A stretch of 64,000 nt of DNA from the NCBI GenBank assembly GCA_036244855.1, contig BQKZ01000667.1, forward strand, positions 53,374 through 117,373, written 5' to 3'. The notes under the pieces were generated by a model. That model made no database searches. It worked only from the letters and a program-made list of their open reading frames with translations, and had not been told where the DNA came from. Position 1 is the stretch's first letter. Every line of letters begins with the position of its first letter. Both the position numbers and the translations under genes were made by a program. This document shows, one piece after another, positions 11,901 to 26,115 of the stretch. Source of the DNA: Temnopleurus reevesii (taxonomy: Eukaryota > Echinodermata > Echinoidea > Temnopleuroida > Temnopleuridae).

Positions 11901-14900
11901 AATATATTTGTCTATTGCATTATATGTGAATTTATCAGATTTTGGGGAAGTGCATTGTTGATGGCTACATGGTTTGGGAAGTACACGTCTGCAACTGCAA
12001 CCGTTTGACATGATTTTGTAACTAAAGAAATTATTTTAGAATATTTGACAATTTTTTTCAATAACAAATGCTATATGCTGCAATCTTGTTTATTCCATGA
12101 TGAATGTCTTGAATCATTGTCTAATGGGAACAAGTTGGAAGAGTCTATTTATCCATCTTTCCCTGCTTCAGTAACGATATGCTTCATGTTTTTTACAATT
12201 CAGTTTGAAAACCCCTTATCAGGGTCCCAATAATGATTCCTAGTCTCAACGCTCTATGAAAGGAAACTCAATTCATGTTCAAGAGACAGGAATAGATGTA
12301 TGTCAGGTCGTTAGGGGAAAAACGTGATGGACCAAAGACACGTGATACTCTCTCTGGTCTTTTAATGGAACATCAAATCAATATGTAACCCGAATTTACA
12401 TGACCTTTCTGAAAGTAAGCCGTCTTTTCTTGCCCTTACCCACCATCGTTGATCTCTACACCAAAGCATAATCATTTCTTCTCTCTTTCATTCTTATTGC
12501 TTTACCTCGTGTGTGTCTCGATGTGATATCTTTTATTGCTTCCTGAAGTTATGCAGTGTCATGACTTTTGATGCAGCGTTATCTTGATTTCTCTTCTGTT
12601 TCATCTTGATAGTTTCATGCAAGGAAGTATTCTCCTGTGCATTTTATTAACATTTTGTCTGTCAGTCTTTTTCTCTGCCTGCTTTTGTCCATCTGCCTGC
12701 TCTCTATCTGTCTTTCCTTGTCTTTATCTCTGTCAAGATTGTTTTTTTCTGTGTTTCCTCCCTCCCACTCTCTCTTTTTCTCCATCAAGCTTTCTTTCTC
12801 TGTGATGACTCTTTTCCATTTACAGATGTCTGCCAATGAACTTAAATTCGAGTCCCATATTTGGTTATTCATAATTCATGTGATTAACCTTCAAAAACTC
12901 CCCCATTTCCTAAGATTCTCTTTCCTTTTGAATCAAATTCCTAACTGCATGAATGAAAAATATAATGACTCGCACCACACCTCAGGTATCCATAGCATCC
13001 AAAGCACAGACTTGATATTCCAAGCTTGCCCAAGTCCCTTCATTTCATCACAGCCCATCTTGTAGACCAGTGATGATGGCTTGTCTGTGAAGTGATTAAA
13101 CTTCCATCACCGGTGTTTATCAAATTTGACGCGATAAGAGTATCTGCTGCTCGTTATATTTGTAAAGCCCAGCTTTCATACAGGTCCACAGTGTTTACCT
13201 TTTATTCATTATAGAGGCATCAACTTGAGACGTCAAAATTCGGTTCTTAGCATAGGACAGCGTCAAATGGGTATGAGATTTCCAGTAAGTTTATTTTGAC
13301 GATTTGGAAGTAGAGCTGGTAAAAATTAATGACTCCTTGTCTAATCCAGCACGGTATTATATTTATTTCATACAATACTGCTATTATAAAATATTTCTTA
13401 CCTAATATATGGATGGCTCTTTCCATCCTGAGCCATTGTTTACAAGGCTCTGTTTTTCTTGGAGGTCCATTTATGCTAGACTGGAGGTCTATGTTCTATT
13501 CTATGCAGATTTTTCAATGCATTTAAGTGGAATGAATTACTTTAATCTATTAAAAAGGACTATGTAGCAATCCACTATAAAGTGCATAAGAACTAGAAGA
13601 TATTAATATAGAAAAAACCCTGGAACAGTGTCCTATGATCTTCATGTTATTAAAACAAATTCACTGTGCCTCCAGTCAAAGCAATTGAAGGCTTTGCAAG
13701 ATTTGCAACTTTTCTACATTGAAAATCGATGTCAGAACTTCAAAACTCCATCAAAATCATGGAATTAATTAGAATGGTGCAAAATTATTTAAATTCTGCA
13801 GGCAGATCCATGTAGGATGAAGGGAACAGAGAAGCATTCATTTAACATTTTGGTAAACTATTTTATCTTCACTGTGTATATAAATGGGTCTGTCAGTGTA
13901 CAGATGCTTTTTGCGAAATAGCTTACTGCTCACATTATCTTATATTTTTAGCAGCACCTATTCTCCCTTGGATTTATTTCTCAAGTACCAACAGATAAAA
14001 AATCCAAAGAAAGAATCACACTTAGCCGAAAGACCCTGCTCTTCCCTGATTTGACATCTCCCACATGTGGCGGTGGCAAAGCCGTAAGATAAGCATTGGT
14101 GACGTCTGCGTTTGTATCGTTACGATAGCTGCCATGCCGCCATCCCTCCCCCTACTCCTTTAGAACACAATAAGCACCGTCCGCTGAGGGTTACGGCTAA
14201 AAGCGGCGAAGTGATTAAATGCACAGTGACGGTTTTAGCCAGTCGAGGGTAGCATTGGGAACCGAAAGCTTGGCGTCTTAGCAAGAGTGACATCATCGCA
14301 TGCGCCAATCCCTAAGCTGATTCAAATGACGCTCATCTAATGATTAGGAACTCAAAGGAAGGTCTCAAATCGCTCTCCCAGTTTTCTTATTTTACATTCA
14401 TTATTCTATTTCTGCTTTTCGTATATTTACATTATTTATTCCATCTCTTTAGGGTCTCAAATTGCTCTCCCAATTTTCTTATAAATTACATTTATCTTTC
14501 GTCGATGCTGTACTAGATTAAAAACCTTATACTACTTTTCCTATTTTAATAATTAGTTCTCTTTTTATGTTTTAGGCATTCCCTTTAACATAGTTTTTGC
14601 ATATTTGGCAGGTGCTATAAGCAAAGAGATAAAGTTATTATGAGACTTTCTTGTGCTCCATTAGTGCTAAATATATTTTACAAATATTAATTTTAATTGG
14701 GGAACGAATCAGGAATTGGTATTATTGTGTAATTAGATATCATTGATGCTATAATTATTAAGTATACACTAATATTGCATCTTTGATTCTTTAAAACTTT
14801 ATCAAATACATGAAATCAAATTTTCATGTACATAACTTTCACTTACACACATTTTTTACCTCTTTTCAGTTGCAAATTTGAGCAAAGGATAAACAAATTT

Positions 14901-17900
14901 CAGTTCATATTCACAGTTGTCACATAGACTTATGCATAATGCAATAAAATAAGTTTGAAAAGAGAAACTTTTTGATTTTGAACTAGTTAATGAATAAAGT
15001 TACCACACATTTTTTAAATCAAAATTTATTTCTCTGTAAATATATTGAATGAATCCGTAGAAAATATATTAGATTTTGCCTTGTAATCAAAAGCACTCTA
15101 TGCAGGCGACCACAGATATGCAATAATTATGACGTCAATATGACCACAAAATTTGCTCTTAACCTTATCCTTTCCTTTTGTATTTTTTATTTGCGTCATT
15201 TCTTGATATGTAATTAGATATACATGTATGTCATAAACATCTTGAAATGGAGAATATTCCGCCCCCTGTTTTCTTCAGTCAGTGCATGTAAACCAATGGG
15301 AATATGTAAAAATGGTAATACCCCTCCCCCCCCCCTTCTCACACACAAACTTTTAAAAACATTCTGTGGTATCTGTGATGCCTAGCCTCTTTTTTGTATT
15401 ACAACAACGAATCATGTGTATTTGTGGACAAATAAATCTTTGAAAATTTACTCCCGGTTGATTTTTCATCAACCTCGGGTTTATTCCAGGTTCCAATAGC
15501 TTCTGACCACTAGAGCATTGAAAGGGGTTTCTGGGATGAACACTGCATAAGGGCTTGCTATAGCTCAGGCGGTAGAGCGCTGGTCTAGCAATCCAGAGGT
15601 CTCGGGTTCGAATCCCGATGGAGCCCCAATTTCTTTGCTCAATTTTCATATTCAAATATTTCATGGTCAGTTTTTCTCATTCTATGAATTAATTAAAATT
15701 ATATTACCTAAGATTTAGATGCTCCATTCCTGAGAAAGGCATATTAGATTTGAAAGATATCTTATATGCTAGAATTATATGATTTCTAATTGATGTATTG
15801 CTGAAAGCAAGTCCCATTCTTTTCCTGAATATATCTGATCCATATTGAACAATTTGATTTAAATTTCACTTAGATGAGGTGAAATTTGAGACCTGCTTTT
15901 GGAGACACCTATTAATCAAATCAGTCTCATTTTCAAAATTATCTTGGATCTTGAATCCTATATATTGGGCACACCTTGTCTACACACCTACGTATGTCAC
16001 ATCCTGTTTTCTCCTTATCTTTTTGCTCATTTCTTGACAAAAAAAAATATTTCAATTGAAAGAGGGAGTTTCTATTTATATGCTGGTAACCAACACAATG
16101 AGTCATTCTGTTATGCATGTGCGTATTATATGGTGTTTTGAGAAAGGATTTTATCTTCTTCCTTTACATCATTATGATTACATCAAAGTAAATCAAGAAC
16201 TGGTGTAGAATTGATTGGAGGTTAAAATACACTCTGAATGCGCAAAATTGCAAACTGCTGTGATATTATTGTGTCATATGGTGTCATAGGATTTGGGATA
16301 AAATGAAAAAGAGAAACGATTTCAGACTTAACAATGTGAAGTTCTATGTTATTGTTAACCATTTAAAGCATGCTGTTGTATGTTCACAAGAATTATTTGT
16401 ATTTTTTTTACTTCCGAAACTTTCTTTCACTTGGCAATTATAAATCTAAGATAATAATACCTGCCATCCTTAACTAATAAAGTGAGGAATTAATTTTAAT
16501 TCTATCATGTTTCTATAATGTTATTATAAAGCTTCTCTAAAGTTAAAAGTTAACTCCTACCTCTTCCTAACAGCACTCATGTGTATGAGCAATTAAGTAC
16601 AAACCATTAGCCTGATCATGTAGAGCCCGATGCATTATGGTATCAGTAATGTGCTATCAGCATGAGGAAGAGTTGGATTAACTACATCCTCTGCCCTAAT
16701 AGCAATGTGATGCAAACAAAGAAATCCGAACAAATTCATGAAAGTTTTATGATATAATATTTATGAAAATATTTATTTTTGTGGAGGAAGGAAATTACAG
16801 AGTTTTTATTGTGCATAATGATATTCAATGGGAAAACTGTATTTGTATCAATAAAAAAAAAACTATTGGAGAAAAAATAAGATATAATGGTATTCTGTCT
16901 GGAGTGTACCATTTAATATTGTATTAAAAAATTATATTTGCTCATTTCTATGCGACATTCCAAAGGGCAGGACGAGAACTGATTTATGTTGTCTGTAGTT
17001 ATATAAATAGTGCAAAAAATATATTTGAACTATGTAAAATAGGTCAGCATATTTTGTCTGAAATGACAACAAGTAGTTGACATTGTACATTGTAATTACA
17101 GATTCTCTTTCCCCTGTTAAATGTAACATTACAATTTTCAACCTATAAACAAAGAATGGGCAAACCTTTTATATTAACACTATGGGTGGTGTGATATGGT
17201 CTTGAACACTGCGTTTTTACCTTTAAACCCTATTACTGCCTTGTATGCATTGGCGTCAGAACATTGATGACAAACAGGCCTTCTGATCGGGAATGAGGGC
17301 GATATATTGTTGATCTCCATATAGGCCGTAGAGCTCTTTCAGTTGAAGATGTAATTCAATGGAAAGTTAATCAAGTTGAAAAGTATGTTCACTGTATTGA
17401 AAAGTCTCGAATGGCATGTGGCTAAGAAAGAAAATACACCAATAGTGATGTCTCATTGTTACATAAGGAAATTTCATAGAAAAAGATCTCAAATATTTGA
17501 GCATCACATAGAACAAAATTTGTTTTAAATTTTTCCTAATACAATTTAATTTCATCTTATGCAAAATAAGATTATTCATTGCGTCTGCACTACAAATAAT
17601 GTGGAGGAAATAAGATCACTGTTGCTGACCACATTTTCCCTAATTGGACGTGCTAAGATGTTTCCAGAGGCAGTATTTATTCCTTCCACATTTTCTCTCA
17701 CTTATTTTGCATACATTATGAAAAAGATTCAAAGAATATTTCTGTATCCAGATTTTGGATAGAATTTCCTCTAGTGTGATTGCAGAGTTAGTAACAATGA
17801 GGCAAGCGGCCCACGCATTGCTAGGCCGTCTGCATGCCTGCATCCCAAGTCGGAGATCAGTGAATCTGACTGTCACCCACGAGTGTGCAATATTGGTCCG

Positions 17901-20900
17901 TCCTTCCTGATGGCATCAGCTCTACTTGAGAGCCTTAATGGAGATTTGGAGGGATGGCTAAGGGATGGGGACTACAGTGGTGCATGATGGCTGTAATGGA
18001 GATTTGTAGGGATTTAGGGTGCAGGGGGAGGGGATGATTGGGCAGCAGCAATGTATAAAAACCCTAATAGTGATTTGGAGGGAGGGGGGGCGGCAACATC
18101 GGTGCTGGAGAGCCGTAATTGAGATTTTAAGGGATTTTTGGTGAGGGGGAAAGAGCAGCAGCATTGCATAAGTACCATAATTAAGATTTGACGGTATTTG
18201 GGTGAGGAGGGTGGGCAGCAGAGATGTCTGAGAACTGTATTGGAGATTTGGAAGGGTATTGGTTAATGGAGGTTGTGCTGGGTGATCAAGTATATTTTCC
18301 AAACGAGCCAAAAACTAACAGAGAAAGAGCAATTATTTGTAGGATGGAAACAATGCTACAATAACACTTTATAAAATCCCAAGATATCTTGGGCTATTTG
18401 CTAAATGCTAAAATTTAAGAAGCCCATTCATTCATGTTCTGAAGATGCAGCTCAAGTTGACGAACTCCTAAATGTCTATAAACCCATTTTCAATCTCTAC
18501 ATCAGGTAGGCCACTTCGAGCCATGTTGCTGATAATGGTACATTGACGTGGTTAGCTGAAAATTAAGAGGTAAATTCTTTGTAATAAGAACCAAAATATT
18601 TTCATGTATTTTCCTATTCTGTCTTCCTTTCCTTCCAGGTCAAGGACAGGAGTCAGGGGTCGTCACAAGAGGGAGTCCCACACAGTCACGAAGCTCGTCT
18701 AAGAAGTCCAACGCATCCAACGGCACCCCTTCAAGTCATTCCATACGCACTGATGTAGCACTCAGGGTAGAACATACCACCAATGATCATGGAGATGTCA
18801 AAAAAGGTTTGTGCATGTTCAAAACTTTGCGGCATCTATCCATAAGAGTTCATACGAACCTGGGATGCCAACCAGAGAATAGAAATTAGAATGTGAATCC
18901 TCAAACAGGTGAATAAAACAAAAAACAGTTGACAGGGCAAGTGGTTAAAGAAATTCTTTCACCATCCTCCTCCCTTCTGAATTGAAAAATGGAACTAATA
19001 GCAAACTTAGTTTTGTATGTTTGCATGCATGCATAGGAGGTTTCAATTCACGCAATGGTTTAATGTAAATTTATGAGCACAGTATGCTTAATTTAGCTCA
19101 TATCATGTAGAGCGGTGGAATTATGAAACCACATGCATGATTAATGTGGTGAATTCACACATTACCATGGTCTCAACCACAGACTTGGCAAATTAATTCA
19201 AATAAACCACATCTAAATTTGTCGAAGCCATTATTTAAGACAAGGCAGCAGGTGCAAATATAGCACATTCGCCAAACACACATACATAATGCTGTACAAT
19301 ATTTTCAGTTCAAGTGCGAAATTAAGTTTTACCACAACTATGTATTATCTATTGCCCACTCATCCCTTAGTTTTTATCAAATGAACAGTTTTGTTTAAAA
19401 GAAAGAAAGATATGATGGTTTTTTTTTAATTTTATTTTTTTCTTTACATTATTATACTAAATATATCTCTGTATTGCTTTATATCTTTTATTTTCCATTG
19501 TATTGTTTTATTTCGTTTCTTTACATGTATTTTGATTTGTGGAAAATAAACTTGAACTTGAACTTGAAATATAATCTTTCTTTGTTGAATTTTTGTGTCT
19601 GACAATAGGCAATACTAACCAATTTCAAGTATGTGACAAATAATTAGCACGTTCTTTTTGGAAGGGTACTTTTTTTAAATACAAAACCCTGTGAACTTTT
19701 TCAATGGATACCCCAAAATGATTTTTTCCCTTTCTTTGTCAATTCGTTGCAAGAAAAAAATATGTAATCCAGTCTTGTAATCATGAAAAAAAGCACTTTG
19801 TAATGAAAGGACATGGTAAATAATTGTAATAAAAAGTATCGTTTAAAATATTTTATATAAAGTCTATCATGATGATTGATTCTGTCTCTTTCTCTAAATT
19901 CATTCTCCACTATTTACTAAATTTCCAGATCTACTATTAGTGACCAAACTTTTTCCTCCATATTCTGTGAACCAATACCATCACCATTACGTATTAATTT
20001 AATTTGAATAATTTACGATACTTCGCTTAATATACTTTCTCCTTAAACTTTTTACAGGCAAATCCATGGAGAACAATAGACGGAAAAAGACGGCGCTATT
20101 CAATGCCTTGCGCAAGAGTAAAAAGAATGCCAAAGACACAGAATCGTTGGGTGCATTGACTTCATCAAGAGGGTCGTTGGCGCATCCTGACGTCACGAAT
20201 CAGGTCGTTTATATGAAGGATATCGTCTGCTACTTGTCGCTGCTAGAGGGCGGTAAACCAGAGGATAAACTAGAATGTAAGTAGTCGTATGGAACAAATC
20301 CCTAGCCTGCCATTAGAGTAGACATTAATTGAACCTTCAGAGGATAATCTGTGTTTCCCATAATTATTAGTATTTGAGAAATAACTATTTAGTAGTTATT
20401 TATGTTGCTTTGTTTCCTATTTTGGCAGCTTTGGTGACCCTAGACCAAATCCTGAGGTATGAAGGAATCAATTTTTTAAAGAGATTTCTGACTTTAAATC
20501 ACAAATTTTGAAATGCTCTTTTGTTGAATTGCAGTGCATGTGACATTTTGTGCAAATCGGAAGGTTTTATTTAAGATGGATGAAATGTTTGCTCTGTAGT
20601 CATCTTTTCTTCCTTGATTCTTATTTCCTCATTACTGCAGTGTCTTGGAAATATTCACTCTTTCGTTTATTTCTTTATCAATATTTTCACTTTTGCTACT
20701 TTCACTGCCCTCCTTTTTGGATTTTACCTAGTTTATGAGAATTTTAAAGGATAGTTTCATCACTTAAATCTGCACACACAAAAACTTATCTCCTTCACTT
20801 ATTTCCTTTCCTTTCTGACGCATATTTGCCTTCTACAAAATTTAAAGGTAAACTTTGATGGAGTAAGCATGATATGACGTGTCCGATGCAATTTATGAAC

Positions 20901-21601
20901 CTTTTTTGGAGATTTTATTAAAGTGCGCATTTGGAATGTTATTGAAATGACAAGTGAAATATTGTTGTTCTAAAAGGTATCAGAGGTGAATGATATAATT
21001 TTGATTACTCAAGTACATAAAATGAATATTCAACCTGATATGAATTACTAGTTAAGGAGTAAGAAGCAAATACACGGCTGGTTCACGATCACCATTTTAA
21101 GTCCTACTTCAATTCCACTCGAAACCTTTTTGAATGTGTGTGCTTTCTTTTGTGTGCCTGTCCTATTCCTTCACTGTGTGAGATTAATCCAGAGAAACAT
21201 TCGGTTTTCAAGATTCAATACTTGAAAAACTATATGCGTTTTCAATTTCTTGGGTTGTTTAGGGGAGTTGGTTTTATTTATACTTCCAAATCACAAATTA
21301 TTTGGGGGGCTTCAGATACTCGTTGAATCAACTGAACAAATATCATGGTAATGTCAATATTTTTATAAATCAGGGCGTGCAAAAAATCTCCTTGTACTTG
21401 CTTACATTTCTAATTATTTGACAAGAGCAAGAAATAGCCAGAACTTCTGCTTTGAATTCGACATCCATCAATAAAATCTATTACATCCACTGTTTAAGGT
21501 TAATTTACCATTGTTTAATTCCTGTCTTCCATCTCTCATCTTAGTTCTGTTTATTGGGGTTTCTAGCACTCTACATGTCTCTTCTCACCTCTCCCCTCCC
21601 C

Positions 21602-21647
<46 letters not shown>

Positions 21648-24600
21648 ATTTTTATATTGCTCCCATTGCTCTCTCTTTCTTTCTTGCTCTCATTTCTCAT
21701 TTATCTGTACATTCCTGTATCTGCCGTCTTTCTTCACTCTTCAATTTTAATAGTTTGACCATTCTTTGTACTCTTTCTATTTTCTATAATGCTTCATGCT
21801 ATCATTTCCCTTCATTCCTTTTCCCTCACTCAACCTCCCTTAGATATACATATATATAAATATTGTCGCCAAGCTCTTTATCCTTACCTTTTGATCACCT
21901 TTTCACTTATTTATTGACCTCAATTGGGTCTTTTTTAACCTTTACTTTCAATCCAATCCTCTTTTAATGGCTGAATATTGCTTCTCTCTTCTTGCACCTT
22001 CATTTTCTTTTTTATATCTCTCTTTTTCTTTCTCTTTAATTATGTCTCTTTTTCTTGCATTCTTTTTCTTAATCTCTTGCTATTTTATACCTCTAAATCT
22101 AATATTCATATTCACCCATCTCTATCTCTGTCTCTCTCTGCTTTTATAATGCCTTAATTCATCCTCTAGTTTTATTTCTCCTTCACCCCAACCACACATG
22201 GCCTGCATCCTTTCAAATCCATTCCTCTTTCTTCGGTTCATGTCACGTCTACCTCCCAATCTCCTCCCCTCGTTACGTTGATGACAGCAAAATTAGCCCA
22301 CCAAGCAAATCCAGTCTCATGTAATGCTACCCAACATTGACTCGTTTTTCAGTCGGCCTAAGTCGCGACAAATCCCGCAGCCTTGATTGAAGCACAGCCC
22401 TCCGTACGTCACACCTACACGCCACGGCTGGAAAAGCAGGCCATGTCGTCAATCTTGTTTTCGCTTTTCATCTCTTAAATTTATCCACCAATCATCGATG
22501 CTTTGTCCCTTTTGTTTACCCTTCTGGAAGGATCGGAATTAGTAAATATAGAAGCCAAATATAGAGAGAAAGTGGAAAGGATGAAATTAGGAGTAGACCA
22601 TAATGAAGTTTCCGTAGGTTTTGAAGCGTGCCAGCTTTCAAGTTGTCCAAATACTTGAGTCTCTCCAGTCCAACACTCTATGACAAGTATTAAGTAAATA
22701 TGTACTCTGATGCATAAAACTTTTAGCCATTTCTATAATGATACTCACTTGTGTTCTTCTGACAGTGAAATTTGTTATGTCCATTGGAGCCAATGTAGGA
22801 AGACCATACAAAGGGGTTTTTCAATGATGGCCTGTAGACTCAATTTACCCCAATTTTCAGGTTTAGTTGTTGAAATTGAAGAAAATTGTATGGGAGAAAC
22901 AATCAGATTTTATTGAGAGGTCCAACTTTTATCATATTTGAATGCATATATGTCCTTGATTCATCATTATAAAAAAATATTTCAAACATGGAAATTGGCA
23001 CTTTTTCCAACAAAGTTCTAGAGAATGCAATCATCTCCCTTCTGATATAAAAAAAAAATTCAAGTAAACTGTACAATTTCTGGTTGGTTCCTTTTAACTC
23101 CCCATGAAACTCGTATTTGCTGAACCAGAAGAGCTTTTAAAAGCTGATCCCAAAATAGACCTCCAAATGAAGACGCTAGTGTAGACAGAGAGACAGACAG
23201 GGGGAGTGAGAAATAAATAAAAATCAATAGTAAAGCATCTCATCACTCTATTTCCAACATCCATCAGCCTAATATATCCTCCACTCAAGTATACGGCCAT
23301 CCTACGCAATTGTTTTGGAGGGACCAGCCGATTCATTTGATTTACCCAGCATGGACGCCAAGAGAATTAAAGACGGGATCGTTTATTTGCGGTGGTACAT
23401 CAATGGTCCCCTTGCGAAGTGTGCAGAGTTTCTAGAATAGCTAGGGATGCTATATTTCATTAACAGTTAAATGACTATCAAAATAAAAAGAAAATTTGAT
23501 GCAATATTTATTATGTTAAGTCCTTATTGATTTGGGGGTAAGGGGCAAAGATCATTAAAATTTCATATAAAAAAAAACCTTTTGTGCTGTAATTTATGCT
23601 GATGCATATGTTCACACAGAATTTTGTGTGTGGCATTCAGAGATGCTAATTGTCCCAGAATATGCATGAGGTCAAAGTTCAAGTGTGCAACAACTGAACA
23701 AAAGTGAGAGCAAACATGACAACACTAACCATACTCTTACTCTTTCAATAGTATTGAACGCCTTGAATTCATTTGAAAATACACCTCATGCATATTAAAA
23801 AATGATTGGTATCGCTTGGTAAGAATATGCCACAATCAATTTTGAAAATTTGAGGATTATTTAAGCTTCACCAGAAGTATATTAATAAATAAATGAATAG
23901 AATAGATGAATAAAAATCACACTATGATATCATGGAGGTTTTTTTTAATAAGTTCACTCATTTTAAATGATAATGATGTTCTTGCATGCGATACTGGTAG
24001 TATATCTATTCAAAATATTTTGATTATCAATTATGGTTAGTGTTTTTAATAAGTTGCATTCTTGTCAAAACACCCAGTCATTCAACAAGAATTCTATACC
24101 TTTTTATTAAATTTGCTTTTATAAACATTTCATATATTTCTTTAAATTCTACACATCTTTTAAAGTAAATTCTTAAATAAGCAAATTAGCTTTTAAAGCA
24201 GCCATGACACCATGCACCAAAACATCACTGGTCCTTAGTGCACAAATATGATCGCATTTTGCGTCATTATTTTGCTCACAAGCTATATATTTTGAAGCCT
24301 CCTTGTTCTTGTTGGGGTGAGTTGGTATGAGCTGTGACCTGTGTGGAATTTAGTTATCAAAACCCAGGGCATCTGCTTTAGATTACACCATCATATCTCA
24401 CTTGTTTTTGCTATTAATTCTTTGGAGCTTCCTCCACAGGGGTGGACGTATGTTGCATAGTGGAAAACAGGAGAAAGTAAGAGTGGACAAAAAGAATCAA
24501 AGGTTGTCAGGGTCTATGCTAACATCTGGCACAGGTTTTCAAACTAATCTCTGTATTTGTACATCAGATTATGATAAATTATTATTTCCAAAAATATCGG

Positions 24601-25794
24601 AAATACATGAATTCAAAAGTCTTATTCAAAAGTTTTATTGAATGCAAGCATTGATACTTTGATAATCTGAAGCTCCTCTGATAGAAATGCTTTCATTTGA
24701 ATCACATTATTTGATTGTTTCCTTCATTCTTAACCCATTTAGTACTGGAATCGGGTTGTCCCTGCACAAATGCTACATGTATGGGAATTACAGAAATAAG
24801 TAGTCAATGGATTAAGAATTCTGGCTATTTCCATTTATTTTATACCTGTCTTTTCTATCTCTGTACAGTTATGTTCCGGCTCTACGACACAGATGACAAT
24901 GGCATCCTAGACAGCAGTGTAAGTTTATCTTTTTTAAATTTGTTTTCGGGTCTTATGAAAACGTTGAAGTGCTTCATTCTACTTCTTCTACCGCTTTTAA
25001 AAGGGATTTGAAAGCTACTTGTTTAACACCATGTTCTGAAAACAGACATTTATTCTTTTTACTTCAACTTTGTATCTATGTATGTTTCTTACATTTAAAT
25101 GTATATTCTAGCTCCTATTTAAAGATTTTCAACATAATGGATGATATTGTTCTATAAGTCTTCTGTATTATTATCATTCTCTTGTCTAATATATATTGCA
25201 AGTGATTTTATTATTCTATTAATCTTTTGATCCATATATGGATCCATACATGATGTATGTATCATTTAAACTTTAAAAAATGCATTGGGAATATATGAAC
25301 AGACTTGGAAGTATTTTCCCTTATTCATATTTTGACATCCAAAGGTGATATTTTCTTTTAGATCAAACCATAAAATGCCATCACATATCATATATGTCCG
25401 TCAGCACTTTCTTGTAATATGCTTTTGGAAGTTCTTGTAATAGCACTTTTTATACATATGATATTGAATTCATGCAAAAGTGAATATGATAGCATCTTCA
25501 TTTTTCTTTTTATTAGGAACTGGATTGTATAGTGAATCAGATGATGCATGTAGCTGAGTATCTAGGATGGGATGTTACTGAATTAAGACCAGTAAGTATG
25601 ATGATGATAACGATGATGGTGGTGGTGGTGATGGTGGTTATGACGATGACGATGACGATGATGATGATGATGATGATGATTATGATGATGAAGAAGAGGA
25701 TGATGATGGTGATTATGATGATGAAAATGATGATGATGGTGGTGGTTTTGATGATGATGACGAAGATGATGAAGATGATGAAGATGATGATGAA

Positions 25795-25841
<47 letters not shown>

Positions 25842-25854
25842 CGAAGATGATGAA

Positions 25855-25931
<77 letters not shown>

Positions 25932-25944
25932 CGAAGATGATGAA

Positions 25945-26021
<77 letters not shown>

Positions 26022-26034
26022 CGAAGATGATGAA

Positions 26035-26072
<38 letters not shown>

Positions 26073-26076
26073 CGAA

Positions 26077-26115
<39 letters not shown>

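Larger units (their letters stand above)
10766..18638. other. Intron 2 (7.9 kb)
   Basis: No coding evidence. It holds a pyrimidine-rich tract at about 12640-12810, a 92-bp direct duplication at about 14361-14500, a tRNA-like element at 15551-15627, an unbroken copy of the transposon host repeat at 17680-17807 and a six-unit tandem array at 17935-18300. Confidence 0.85.
20277..24868. other. Intron 4 (4.6 kb)
   Basis: No coding evidence. It has a (CT)n run at 21606-21646 inside a pyrimidine-rich stretch (about 21540-22150) and one copy of each of two dispersed repeats, at about 23690-23800 and 24750-24825. Confidence 0.85.

Noticed and set aside
17935..18300. CRISPR-like array
   Set aside because: The repeats are degenerate without conserved spacer lengths, and the DNA is clearly eukaryotic (introns, SINEs).
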